A stretch of 37,637 nucleotides of DNA, from contig NZ_NPIH01000092.1 of the NCBI RefSeq assembly GCF_012275575.1, positions 1 to 37,637 of the forward strand. The letters run 5' to 3'. A model generated the notes under the pieces. That model ran no database searches. It saw nothing but the letters and a program-made list of their open reading frames with translations, and had not been told where the DNA came from. Positions 1 to 6,735 of the stretch are shown here, one piece after another. How positions within the stretch are numbered: position 1 is the stretch's first letter; each line of letters begins with the position of its first letter. Source of the stretch: Paraburkholderia sp. SG-MS1 (GTDB taxonomy: Bacteria > Pseudomonadota > Gammaproteobacteria > Burkholderiales > Burkholderiaceae). Both the position numbers and the translations under genes were made by a program.

Positions 1-327
1 AAATCGCGCGCCACCTGCGAACTCATCACCAGCACCTACAACAGCACGAACGAAGCAACCGAAGTCATCGAGTATCTGAAACATCCGCTCACCGTCGCTC
101 AACTCAAACAACTCAACGCACAACTAGGCTGCGCGGTCCGCGAGATGATCCGCGACACGGAAGCCGAATACAAAGAACTGCAACTCGCCCGCACCACCCT
201 GACTGACGCTAAGTTATACGAAGCATTGGCGGCGCACCCCGTCCTTTTGCAGCGGCCGATCGTCGTCCGAAACGGGCGAGCCGTGATCGGTCGCCCGCCG
301 GAAAACGTCGCTGCGCTATTCGCTTGA
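1..327 (+). CDS. arsC: Arsenate reductase (ArsC family), 5' end cut by window
   Basis: Frame 1 is open from the first base to the TGA at 325-327, giving 108 residues of a protein that begins outside the window. The visible part starts KSRATCELI, which lines up with the helix just after the catalytic Cys loop of glutaredoxin-dependent ArsC (CGTSRNTL in the Escherichia coli enzyme). It continues with IEYLKHPLT, VREMIR, a K/TDAKLYEAL segment, HPVLLQRPIVV and a final IGRPPENV, all typical family blocks. The catalytic Cys itself, about residue 12, would lie just upstream of base 1 and cannot be checked. The family reduces arsenate to arsenite in the cytoplasm using glutathione and glutaredoxin; some members (YffB/Spx-like) have other or unknown roles. 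No other ars gene is visible on this side, so an arsenic role is family-based. Confidence 0.85.
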   Translation, partial: KSRATCELITSTYNSTNEATEVIEYLKHPLTVAQLKQLNAQLGCAVREMIRDTEAEYKELQLARTTLTDAKLYEALAAHPVLLQRPIVVRNGRAVIGRPPENVAALFA

Positions 328-412
328 GCGTCGAAAGAAAGCCGGCTCGCGCGATATAGCCGCGTCGAGAGTCAAAAGCCGCCGCACGTCCGCGCCCAAC
401 CCCGAAAACAAA

Positions 413-1396
413 CTAGCCTTTCCCCGGCAATGCCGCGTCTTTCGTGACAATCTTCGTCGGAATGAGTCGCAGCTCGCTGAACGTGTCCGCGATGCGTTGC
501 TGTTCCGCCAGCACGCCTGCATCGATGGGCTCGTAGATATGCGCGTAGTGGCGCAAGCCCGCTTCGATCACACTGGCGTCGAGCCCTTGAATCGGCGCGA
601 GTTGAGCGGCGGCCTCTGCGTAGTGACCACGCACCCACGTCCCCTCTTTGGCGACCTCGTCCATCATGATCGCGAGCACCGCGCTGTTTTGCTGCGCAAA
701 CGGCCGCGCGCTCAGGAAGAACTGATGGTGGCTCACGATACCTTCGGCATCCGCGAGCAGGCGCGCGTTCGTCTGCCCTTTTGCCGCTTCGAGGAACGGG
801 TCCCAGATGGCCCATGCGTCGATGGCGCCACGTTCAAAGGCCGCCCGTGCATCGGCGGGCGCGAGGTAGACGGGCTGAATCTCGCTGTACTTCACGCCGT
901 TTTTCTGCAACGCGGCGACCAGAAACCAGTGCACGTCCGAGCCTTTATTCAACGCGATCTTTTTGCCTTTCAAATCGGCCAATGTTTTGATCGGCGCATC
1001 CTGATGCACGAGGATGCCTTCGGCGTGCGGCGTCGGAATTTCATAAGCGGTGTAGACGAAGTTCGCCCCCGCGGCCTGCGCGAACACCGGCGGCGCCTCG
1101 CCGACATACCCGAAGTCGATTGCACCGACATTCAGCCCTTCGAGCAATTGCGGGCCGGCTGGAAACTCGGTCCATTTGACGGTGATGCCTTGCGGTGCGA
1201 GCCGCTTTTCCAGCGTGCCGTGCGACTTCAACAACACCAGCGTGTTGGCGGCCTTCTGATAGCCGATGCGAAATTCCTTCGTCTGAGTATCGGCGGCGAA
1301 AGCGGACCTGGAAACGACTGGCAACGTGGCGGCGGCGAGCGAAGCGCCTACGCCGGCAAGAAACGCGCGGCGCGTGAGATGCGAATGACCTGACAT
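413..1396 (-). CDS. ssuA: Tat-exported aliphatic sulfonate-binding protein (SsuA-like)
   Basis: Encodes 327 residues from the ATG at 1396. The frame stays open to 1555 but the upstream part is not protein-like, and MSGHSH directly precedes a twin-arginine signal (TRRAFLAG, then a hydrophobic stretch ending SAFAAD), so I chose this start. The mature part reads EFRIGYQKAANTLVLLKSHG, followed by EFPAGPQLLEGLNVGAIDFGYVGEAPP and later DLKGKKIALNKGSDVHWFL, which is the SsuA/TauA periplasmic binding-protein fold of sulfonate ABC importers. It would capture alkanesulfonates in the periplasm during sulfate limitation. The gene stands alone: an arsC-type gene ends 86 bases past its stop on the opposite strand and a GntP permease is divergent, so ssuB/ssuC (ATPase and permease) are not here. 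A perfect palindrome at 1479-1496 lies about 80 bases upstream of the start. Confidence 0.88.
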   Translation of the reverse strand: MSGHSHLTRRAFLAGVGASLAAATLPVVSRSAFAADTQTKEFRIGYQKAANTLVLLKSHGTLEKRLAPQGITVKWTEFPAGPQLLEGLNVGAIDFGYVGEAPPVFAQAAGANFVYTAYEIPTPHAEGILVHQDAPIKTLADLKGKKIALNKGSDVHWFLVAALQKNGVKYSEIQPVYLAPADARAAFERGAIDAWAIWDPFLEAAKGQTNARLLADAEGIVSHHQFFLSARPFAQQNSAVLAIMMDEVAKEGTWVRGHYAEAAAQLAPIQGLDASVIEAGLRHYAHIYEPIDAGVLAEQQRIADTFSELRLIPTKIVTKDAALPGKG

Positions 1397-1478
1397 GGAA
1401 GGCCCATTAAAAAGACGGCCGCAAAACGGGTCGATTGGCACCGACGATAATTCGTCTGCCAGCCTGGACGAACCGATA

Positions 1479-1496
1479 AATTTGCATAAGCAAATT
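1479..1496. promoter_or_regulatory. Palindrome between ssuA and gntP, candidate operator
   Basis: AATTTGC, a 4-base ATAA spacer and GCAAATT form an exact 7-bp inverted repeat in the 221-base divergent intergenic region. It is AT-rich against a GC-rich background and lies 83 bases upstream of ssuA and 122 bases upstream of the permease start. Position and symmetry fit a dimeric regulator site, possibly a LysR-type sulfur regulator (CysB/SsuR-like); that identity is inference only. Confidence 0.4.
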
Positions 1497-1617
1497 ACGC
1501 AAGCGAGCGACGTACGTAGACCGTGCTCGTCGGCCTCGCTGCGCTGGGTCGTCACCGGCCGCTACAATTTGCCACTCGCGCAAAACCGCGGCTGCGTCAT
1601 TGACTAAAAGGACCATC

Positions 1618-2994
1618 GTGCATCCGACGACAACACTTACCCCGTGGGCATCCCACGACACTCAACTCATTTTGTCGTGTGCGCTGGGGCTCGCACTCAT
1701 CATCGTTTTCATAAGCGTGCTGAAGCTCGCGCCGTTTCTGTCGATTCTGGTTGGCACGTTTGCGGCGGGTTTTGCCGCCGGCTTGCCGCTCGAAGCGGTC
1801 GCGAGCGCATTCAGCAAAGGCGCGGGCGCGTTGCTCGGCGACGTCGGCATCATCATTGCGCTAGGAGCGATGCTCGGTGCGCTGATGGCCGAATCAGGCG
1901 CTGCCGACCGGCTCGTGTCGACCATTCTCAAACACTCCACCCCGCGCACATTGCCGTGGATGATGGCCGTGGTCGCGCTGATCATCGGCTTGCCGCTCTT
2001 CTTCGAAGTCGGCCTCGTGATGATGGTGCCGATCATCTTCGTCATGGCGCGCCGCTCGCAGCAGCCGATCCTGCGCATCGCGATTCCCGCGCTGGCCGGC
2101 ATGACCACGTTGCATGCACTGCTGCCGCCGCATCCGGGTCCGCTGATCGCCGTCAGCGCGTTGCATGCCGATCTCGGTCTGACGCTCGGCCTCGGCCTGA
2201 TCGTCGCAATTCCTGCGGTGATTCTCGCGGGGCCGCTCTACGGGATCTTCCTGTCAGGGCGAATGCATGTCGCCGAGCCGGAAGAAATGGGTAAGCTCTT
2301 CAGCACGCAGCAAAGCACCGCCGAGCCGCCGGGTTTCGCCATTTCGCTGATTACGATTTTGTTGCCCGTCGTGCTGATGCTCGGCCGCACCATTGCGAAG
2401 CTGTTGCTTCAGCCCGAAACGCTCCTTTTCGACACGCTGAATTTTCTGGGTGAGCCGCTGATTGCGCTGGGCCTCACCGTGCTGTTCGCGGTGGTGGCGC
2501 TCGGTTGGTCGCGCGGAATGGCGCGTGAGCGCGTCGGCGGCATTTTGCGTAAAAGCCTGCCGCCGATCGCCGCGCTGCTGTTGACTATTGGCGCCGGCGG
2601 CGGCCTGAAGCAGGCGCTCGTCGTGGCGGGCATCAGCACGACGATCGGGAAGATCGCGGTCGGCGCGCACATGCCGCTGATTCTGCTGGCCTGGCTGATC
2701 GCCGTCGCGCTGCGCCAGGCCACCGGCTCGGCGACCGTCGCCACCACCACCACGGCGGGTATCGTCGCGCCGGTCGTCGCCGGCTTGAGCGCGACGCACA
2801 ACTCGCTAATGGCGCTCGCGATCGGCGCGGGCTCGGTGTTCTTCTGCCACGTGAACGACGCGGGTTTCTGGATGGTGCGCGAATACTTCGGTCTGCAATT
2901 GAAACAGACGGTGCTGGTGTGGTCGGTATTGCAGACGATCGTCTCGGTCGTCGGCCTCGCGCTGACGCTCGTATTGTGGACCGCGTTGACATGA
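1618..2994 (+). CDS. GntP-family gluconate/organic acid:H+ symporter
   Basis: About 458 residues of almost continuous hydrophobic segments. I prefer the GTG at 1618, which has AAAAGGA five bases upstream, over the in-frame TTG at 1600. Family marks include LAPFLSILVGTFAAG near the N-terminus, the segment LGAMLGALMAESGAADRL, the charged GLPLFFEVGLVMMVPI region, the LPPHPGPLI loop, GSATVATTTTAGI and the C-terminal HVNDAGFWMVREYFGL, which is characteristic of the GntP/GntT family. These are inner-membrane proton symporters for gluconate, idonate or related sugar acids. No gluconate kinase or GntR-type regulator lies next to it, so the substrate is not set by context. It is transcribed divergently from the sulfonate-binding protein. 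The next gene downstream lies about 140 bases away. Confidence 0.88.
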   Translation: MHPTTTLTPWASHDTQLILSCALGLALIIVFISVLKLAPFLSILVGTFAAGFAAGLPLEAVASAFSKGAGALLGDVGIIIALGAMLGALMAESGAADRLVSTILKHSTPRTLPWMMAVVALIIGLPLFFEVGLVMMVPIIFVMARRSQQPILRIAIPALAGMTTLHALLPPHPGPLIAVSALHADLGLTLGLGLIVAIPAVILAGPLYGIFLSGRMHVAEPEEMGKLFSTQQSTAEPPGFAISLITILLPVVLMLGRTIAKLLLQPETLLFDTLNFLGEPLIALGLTVLFAVVALGWSRGMARERVGGILRKSLPPIAALLLTIGAGGGLKQALVVAGISTTIGKIAVGAHMPLILLAWLIAVALRQATGSATVATTTTAGIVAPVVAGLSATHNSLMALAIGAGSVFFCHVNDAGFWMVREYFGLQLKQTVLVWSVLQTIVSVVGLALTLVLWTALT

Positions 2995-3133
2995 CGAGGG
3001 GATCGGGCCGCGCGGGCGGGTACGTGCCGACGCGGAGGCCCGGCAGCTTTTCCGGGCGGCCCCGGCCGCTTACACTTGCCGGCAAGCGAGGCGCACCCCC
3101 GTGCCTTGCGCCCCGAAAAGCGGAGCCACTGCC

Positions 3134-3424
3134 ATGCTCGAACTGAGGCCGTCGTGCGAAGGATGCGGCAAGTCGCTGCCCCCAAACGCGTCCGATGCCA
3201 TGATCTGCACGTACGAATGTACGTTTTGCGAAGTCTGCGCGCTGACCCGGCTGCGCAACGTGTGTCCGAACTGCGGTGGCAATTTCCAGCATCGGCCGAT
3301 TCGCACGCGCGCGCAGCTGGAGAAACATCCGGCGAGTATCGAACCGCATGTTGGTGCGCTCGATGAAGCGTCGCATGCGCGGTTTTTCGAGCGGTATAGG
3401 GACACGCCTCCCGGCGAGCGCTAG
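3134..3424 (+). CDS. DUF1272 small cysteine-rich protein
   Basis: 96 residues from the ATG at 3134 (MLELRPSCEGCGKSLPP). Cysteines occur as CEGC, then C-T-Y-E-C-T-F-C-E-V-C, then CPNCGG, giving four Cys-x2-Cys-like pairs suited to bind zinc in a rubredoxin/zinc-ribbon manner. This arrangement and the LELRP opening are those of the DUF1272 family, whose function is unknown. The C-terminal third is polar and lacks cysteines. An upstream in-frame GTG/ATG at 3101 would add 11 residues; the inner ATG matches the family N-terminus. No obvious partner gene: the permease upstream is separated by about 140 bases containing a short GC hairpin but no T-tail. Confidence 0.8.
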   Translation: MLELRPSCEGCGKSLPPNASDAMICTYECTFCEVCALTRLRNVCPNCGGNFQHRPIRTRAQLEKHPASIEPHVGALDEASHARFFERYRDTPPGER

Positions 3425-3760
3425 GCTTGGCGCGGCGGTGTTGGCTGCTGCCAGGCCGTTGACGCGATCGATCATTGCTGCTGTGCGCCCTCTCCCTACT
3501 TCCTCGGCGCCCGCAGAGTCAGAAAAACATTATTGCGTGAATTGAAAACAAGCCGGCTTTGCGCACAATTTAGGGCACGACCCACATGTCGGCCTGCCTG
3601 CTCTATGCACCGCCAAATCTGCGCAGAAACTACTTTCAAATTATTTCAAAAACTGAAAAAATGTCTTCCTGTCTTCAGTGTTTTTAGGCGGCTACAGAAT
3701 CGCTATCCTTCAGCCATCGATCGCACCAGATCGCGACCAACGCTGATGAGGAGTAGCACC
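3425..3760. other. Intergenic region upstream of the small exported peptide
   Basis: 336 bases without a convincing gene. The second half is clearly AT-rich (3620-3700) compared with the surrounding coding DNA, as expected for a regulated promoter. A possible sigma-70-like pair is TTGAAA at 3542-3547 and CACAAT at 3564-3569 with a 16-base spacer; this would give a leader of roughly 190 bases before the peptide start. The promoter call is weak. Confidence 0.3.
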
Positions 3761-3892
3761 ATGAAACGCATTCTTTCCGCCCTGATCGCTTCCGTTGCTT
3801 TGTTTGCAGCGGCTTCGGGTGCAGCTCACGCTGCCGCTCCGGCACAGTGCAACGGCCCGGCATCGTACTGCAACGTGTTTTTCGGCAACTAA
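3761..3892 (+). CDS. 43-residue exported peptide, unknown function
   Basis: The ATG at 3761 follows a good ribosome-binding site (GAGGAG, about 7 bases upstream). The product has a classic signal peptide: MKRIL, a hydrophobic core, then SGAAHAAAP with an Ala-x-Ala cleavage site near residue 24-25. After cleavage only about 18 residues remain, containing two cysteines (QCNGPASYC) and ending NVFFGN. It is followed by a strong terminator at 3958-3989, so it is a well-bounded single-gene transcription unit. I recognise the general type (tiny exported Burkholderia proteins with a Cys pair and a CNxFFG-like ending) but know no function for it. The two cysteines could form a disulfide in the periplasm or outside the cell; this is inference. 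Confidence 0.75.
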   Translation: MKRILSALIASVALFAAASGAAHAAAPAQCNGPASYCNVFFGN

Positions 3893-3957
3893 TCAGCTGA
3901 TGGACGCGACGGCCTCTTTCCGGAGGGCGTTCGTTGACGAGCAGATTTGTGAAGACA

Positions 3958-3989
3958 GAAAAAGGGCGCCAAATAGGGCGCCCTCTTTG
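3958..3989 (+). terminator. Rho-independent terminator after the small peptide gene
   Basis: A-run, GGGCGCC (3964-3970), 6-base loop, GGCGCCC (3977-3983) and a TCTTT tail. The stem is a perfect 7-bp GC pair. It lies 65 bases past the peptide stop. Confidence 0.8.
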
Positions 3990-4160
3990 CATTCAGGTCA
4001 AATTATGCGGCGTCGCAAATGGCTGGGCACTCTCAAGGCGATGTCAACGCTCACCTCATCTCGCGCTTAACAAGCCGCCCCGAGCCGGCGAAACGCCACA
4101 CACTCAAGCGGCTCTTCGCCCGACTGCCCCCACCGATGCGCCCCGCCCCGCGAACAGCGG

Positions 4161-4367
4161 CTAGATCTTTCCGCCGCCATCCATCCCACTACCCTTACGC
4201 CACACTTCCTTGCCGCGCTCGGATAGCTCACCACTGCTATGCACCTTGTCCGCTTGCGTACCATCGACGGCCATCTCGCCGCCAGGTTGCTCCTGCGCTC
4301 GCTGCTTTTCGTCCTTGCGAGCCGCAACCGCTTCGTCGTGGGACTTGCCTGCGTAGTTCAGACTCAT
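4161..4367 (-). CDS. Small hydrophilic protein, 68 residues, unknown
   Basis: The ATG at 4367 is preceded by GGAGGAA at an ideal distance, which decides this start over the longer frame that opens at 4445. The product (MSLNYAGKSHDEAVAARKD...) is highly charged, rich in Glu, Lys, Gly and Gln, with no hydrophobic segment, no cysteine and no signal peptide, and ends SGMDGGGKI. Composition suggests a flexible cytosolic protein resembling small stress-induced or KGG-type proteins, but I cannot assign a family. It stands alone between the peptide gene and the reductase gene, transcribed on the opposite strand to both. Confidence 0.6.
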   Translation of the reverse strand: MSLNYAGKSHDEAVAARKDEKQRAQEQPGGEMAVDGTQADKVHSSGELSERGKEVWRKGSGMDGGGKI

Positions 4368-4823
4368 GACTATTTCCTCCAGAAGTGCATTCCCGCTATA
4401 GCGGAAGCAAAAAAGCGTATGCGCGCGTGACAGCCGGGCGTCCACGCGCGACCGTCGTGAGACTCACCCGTCGCCGCGTTTCGCTTACCGGGTTCGCCAG
4501 TCATTTTTGCCAGATCCGACACGTCGCAACCGACCCACCACCTGCCGTTACATTCTGACCACGCATCTGCCTCAAATCATCCAGTACCGAAGGTATGCTT
4601 GATTGACAAGGCAAAAATACCAGTTATCCACAAGGTTATTCAGCGTTTCTGTGGATAACTTTGCGGGTGGTGGGGTTATCCACCGCTCACATTCCGCGCC
4701 GCGTCCCGGCGCCGACGCAACAGGCGCATCCGCAAGCATCTTCGTCCACAACTGCCCGTCTATTGCCTATGATGGACAGTCCGTACCTTTCTGCGCATAA
4801 AGCGCCAATCAAGGAAGCGAACC
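4368..4823. other. Intergenic region with DnaA-box-like sites
   Basis: 456 bases without a supported gene, lying divergently between the 68-residue protein and the FMN reductase. The central part (about 4600-4690) is AT-richer and carries three DnaA-box-like 9-mers described separately. TTGACA at 4603-4608 with a possible TATCCA at 4625-4630 (16-base spacer) may be a promoter for the reductase; if so, the first DnaA box overlaps its -10. An ORF at 4603-4800 here has no protein-like features. Confidence 0.4.
4624..4684. promoter_or_regulatory. Cluster of three DnaA-box-like sites
   Basis: TTATCCACA at 4624-4632 (plus strand) and TGTGGATAA at 4650-4658 (same box on minus) match the DnaA consensus TTATNCACA exactly; TTATCCACC at 4676-4684 differs at the last base. 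Three sites within 61 bases is far denser than chance. No dnaA, dnaN, parA/B, rep or gidA-type gene is adjacent, so a regulatory or DnaA-titrating site is likelier than a replication origin. Confidence 0.55.
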
Positions 4824-5378
4824 ATGGCCTATCACATTGCAGTCGTCGTCGGCAGCCTACGCCCGGACTCGTTCAATCGGCAACTCGCGCAAGCCGTGAT
4901 TTCTCTCGCGCCGGCCGATTTCACCTTCGAGTTCATCGACATCGGCTCGTTGCCGCTCTACAGCCAGGAGTATGACGCCGATTATCCCGAAGCCGGCAAA
5001 CAGTTGAAGCAGCGTGTCGAAGCCGCCGACGGCCTGCTGTTCGTCACCCCTGAATACAATCGCTCCATCCCCGGTGTGCTGAAGAACGCGCTTGATTGGG
5101 GCTCGCGTCCGTGGGGCACGAACTCATGGGGTAACAAGCCCGGCGCGGTGATCGGCACGTCGCTCGGCGCGACCGGCACGGCGCTCGCGCAACAACATTT
5201 GCGCAACGTGCTTGCGTATCTCGACGTCGCGACATTGGGGCAGCCCGAGGTGTTTATCAAGCACGACGCCGCGGTCATCAACGAAAAAGGCGACATCCTG
5301 AACGACGGCACGCGCAAGTTCCTCCAGACTTTCGTCGACCGTTACGTCGCGTGGGTCAAGCGGCACGCGGCGGCCTGA
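4824..5378 (+). CDS. NADPH-dependent FMN reductase / quinone reductase
   Basis: 184 residues, full length for the NADPH-dependent FMN reductase family (ChrR/YieF-like flavodoxin fold). The phosphate-binding loop GSLRPDSFNRQLA is at residues 10-22, and the signature PEYNRSIPGVLKNALDW is at about 76-92. The later GTSLGATGTALAQQHLR block is also typical. Such soluble enzymes bind FMN and reduce quinones, azo dyes or metals such as chromate by two-electron transfer, protecting against oxidative stress. The ATG at 4824 follows AAGGAAG at a suitable distance. The gene is monocistronic: a hairpin at 5390-5413 and a convergent gene follow. Substrate cannot be told from sequence. Confidence 0.88.
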   Translation: MAYHIAVVVGSLRPDSFNRQLAQAVISLAPADFTFEFIDIGSLPLYSQEYDADYPEAGKQLKQRVEAADGLLFVTPEYNRSIPGVLKNALDWGSRPWGTNSWGNKPGAVIGTSLGATGTALAQQHLRNVLAYLDVATLGQPEVFIKHDAAVINEKGDILNDGTRKFLQTFVDRYVAWVKRHAAA

Positions 5379-5389
5379 CGAATTCGTGC

Positions 5390-5413
5390 GTGGCGAGCGC
5401 CATACCTCGCCAC
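5390..5413. terminator. Hairpin between convergent genes
   Basis: GTGGCGAG and CTCGCCAC form a perfect 8-bp stem around an 8-base loop, 11 bases past the reductase stop. There is no T-run on either strand, so it is a terminator-like or transcript-end-stabilising hairpin rather than a classical intrinsic terminator. Confidence 0.4.
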
Positions 5414-5482
5414 TTCGCCATACCGGATCCAACGCGAGCAAGGCGGCGGTTGCCATCGCCAAACCAGCCGCCGCCGCAACTT

Positions 5483-6505
5483 TCAAACATGGTGATGCCC
5501 GGTCACCCGTTCCCATCCGTGACGCACCGCCAGCTTGAAACGCTCCCAGGTACTGTCCGCAGACGTCGTCTCCCAGTGACGCCGGGCCTCCGGCTCGATG
5601 TCGTCCCACGGACGGTCATGAAACCGCGCGTCGCTGCCGATTTCCGCGCCGTAGCGATACGCCGGCACGTAGTCTTCGTAACGCGCATTTTCAGACGCGT
5701 ATTGCTCGTCGTAGTGCGCACGGAAATCTTCTTCGTATTCCAGATATTCGTTCGGCATCTGGCCGCCCAGACCAGCGGTCGGTTGCCCCGCTTCGGAGAC
5801 GACCTCCGAGGGCTGCATGACCGCCCCTGAGCCCGGCATCGAACCCGCTGCGATTGCGCTGCGTCCCGCGTCACCGACCAGGGGATCGCGAACCGGCTCA
5901 TTTACCGGATCGACGGCGGGCCGCTCGCTGAGTGGCGGCGGCACGAAGGGCTCGGCGTCCGTGCTTCCCGGGGGTGCCGTGTACAGGGGATCGGGAGTAG
6001 CGGCCGGCCGCGCGCTCGCGCCTGGCGTGGTCGTCGTGGCGGCAGACGCCGTGCTCGATGTCTGCGGCGCGCCCGGTGTCACGGCGCCGATGCCCAGTTC
6101 GTCGAGCACCGAATGCTCGCGTGCGCTTGAAGTTTGCGTTTCCCAATCCGGCAGACGTTCGCCGATGTCGGTTGCGCCCAGTCTCGCGAGCGTGCTGCGG
6201 GCGAGTTCGGCATGCGACTCGCTCGTTGCGTTGACGCACACCAGCACGGCGCCGCGACGAACGGCTTCGGCGTAGCGCGCCGCATCCGGGGCGCGCGAGC
6301 CGGTGGAGAACAGGCTCGACAGGAAGCGCTCGATATTGGCCAGCATGCCGGCACCCGCGACTTCGTCGGTTGCCGAGCCGACCGACGGTTCCGGGTTCGC
6401 CTGCAACTCGATGGCTTCGCGAGCGAAACCGGTCTGCACGAGCGTGTCGCGAGCGCTTTCCGCTTGCATGTAGGTGTCGAATAACCCAATCACGGTATGT
6501 TGCAT
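5483..6505 (-). CDS. Stress-protein-like (YflT/general stress 17M-type) with low-complexity middle
   Basis: 340 residues starting at the ATG at 6505, which has GGGAGA upstream. Residues 1-125 (HTVIGLFDTYMQAESARDTLVQTGF..., then ELARSTLARLGATDIGER) look like the heat-induced/general-stress YflT-type domain: a short beta strand, an amphipathic helix with AExARDTL and a second strand-helix unit. Residues 130-230 are Pro/Ala/Thr/Ser-rich and probably disordered. The C-terminal 80 residues are aromatic and charged (EYEEDFRAHYDEQY, YVPAYRYGAEIG, RPWDDIEPEARRHWE, WERFKLAVRHGWERV) and resemble a C-terminal block found in other bacterial stress proteins. There is no signal peptide or membrane segment. 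It lies downstream of the hybrid kinase gene on the same strand, 230 bases away, possibly as a separate unit. Function is not established. Confidence 0.7.
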   Translation of the reverse strand: MQHTVIGLFDTYMQAESARDTLVQTGFAREAIELQANPEPSVGSATDEVAGAGMLANIERFLSSLFSTGSRAPDAARYAEAVRRGAVLVCVNATSESHAELARSTLARLGATDIGERLPDWETQTSSAREHSVLDELGIGAVTPGAPQTSSTASAATTTTPGASARPAATPDPLYTAPPGSTDAEPFVPPPLSERPAVDPVNEPVRDPLVGDAGRSAIAAGSMPGSGAVMQPSEVVSEAGQPTAGLGGQMPNEYLEYEEDFRAHYDEQYASENARYEDYVPAYRYGAEIGSDARFHDRPWDDIEPEARRHWETTSADSTWERFKLAVRHGWERVTGHHHV

Positions 6506-6735
6506 GGCTGTCTCCCGACGTATTTAGGCGGAGAGGGCGGCGCTGGAGCAAGCCACCGGCTTCTTCCGTCGAGCCGCAACGATCATGCCGGGGCGAGCCC
6601 GGCGCCCCGGCCTACCCCGAGTGCCTGCCCGCGCGCCCGTTGGCGCGGGATTCGTGCGTCAATGCCCGGCGGTACACCGCCACGCTTTTACAACTGTCGG
6701 TAAATGGCGCGCAGGGCCGATCAGGCGACTTGCCT

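Noticed and set aside
3038..3057. Hairpin GCCCGG-CAGCTTTT-CCGGGC after the GntP permease as a terminator
   Set aside because: Only 6 bp of stem and no T-run on the plus strand; termination there is not supported.
4624..4684. Replication origin
   Set aside because: DnaA boxes are present but no replication or partition gene is nearby and no AT-rich unwinding element of useful size is seen; kept only as a DnaA-box cluster.
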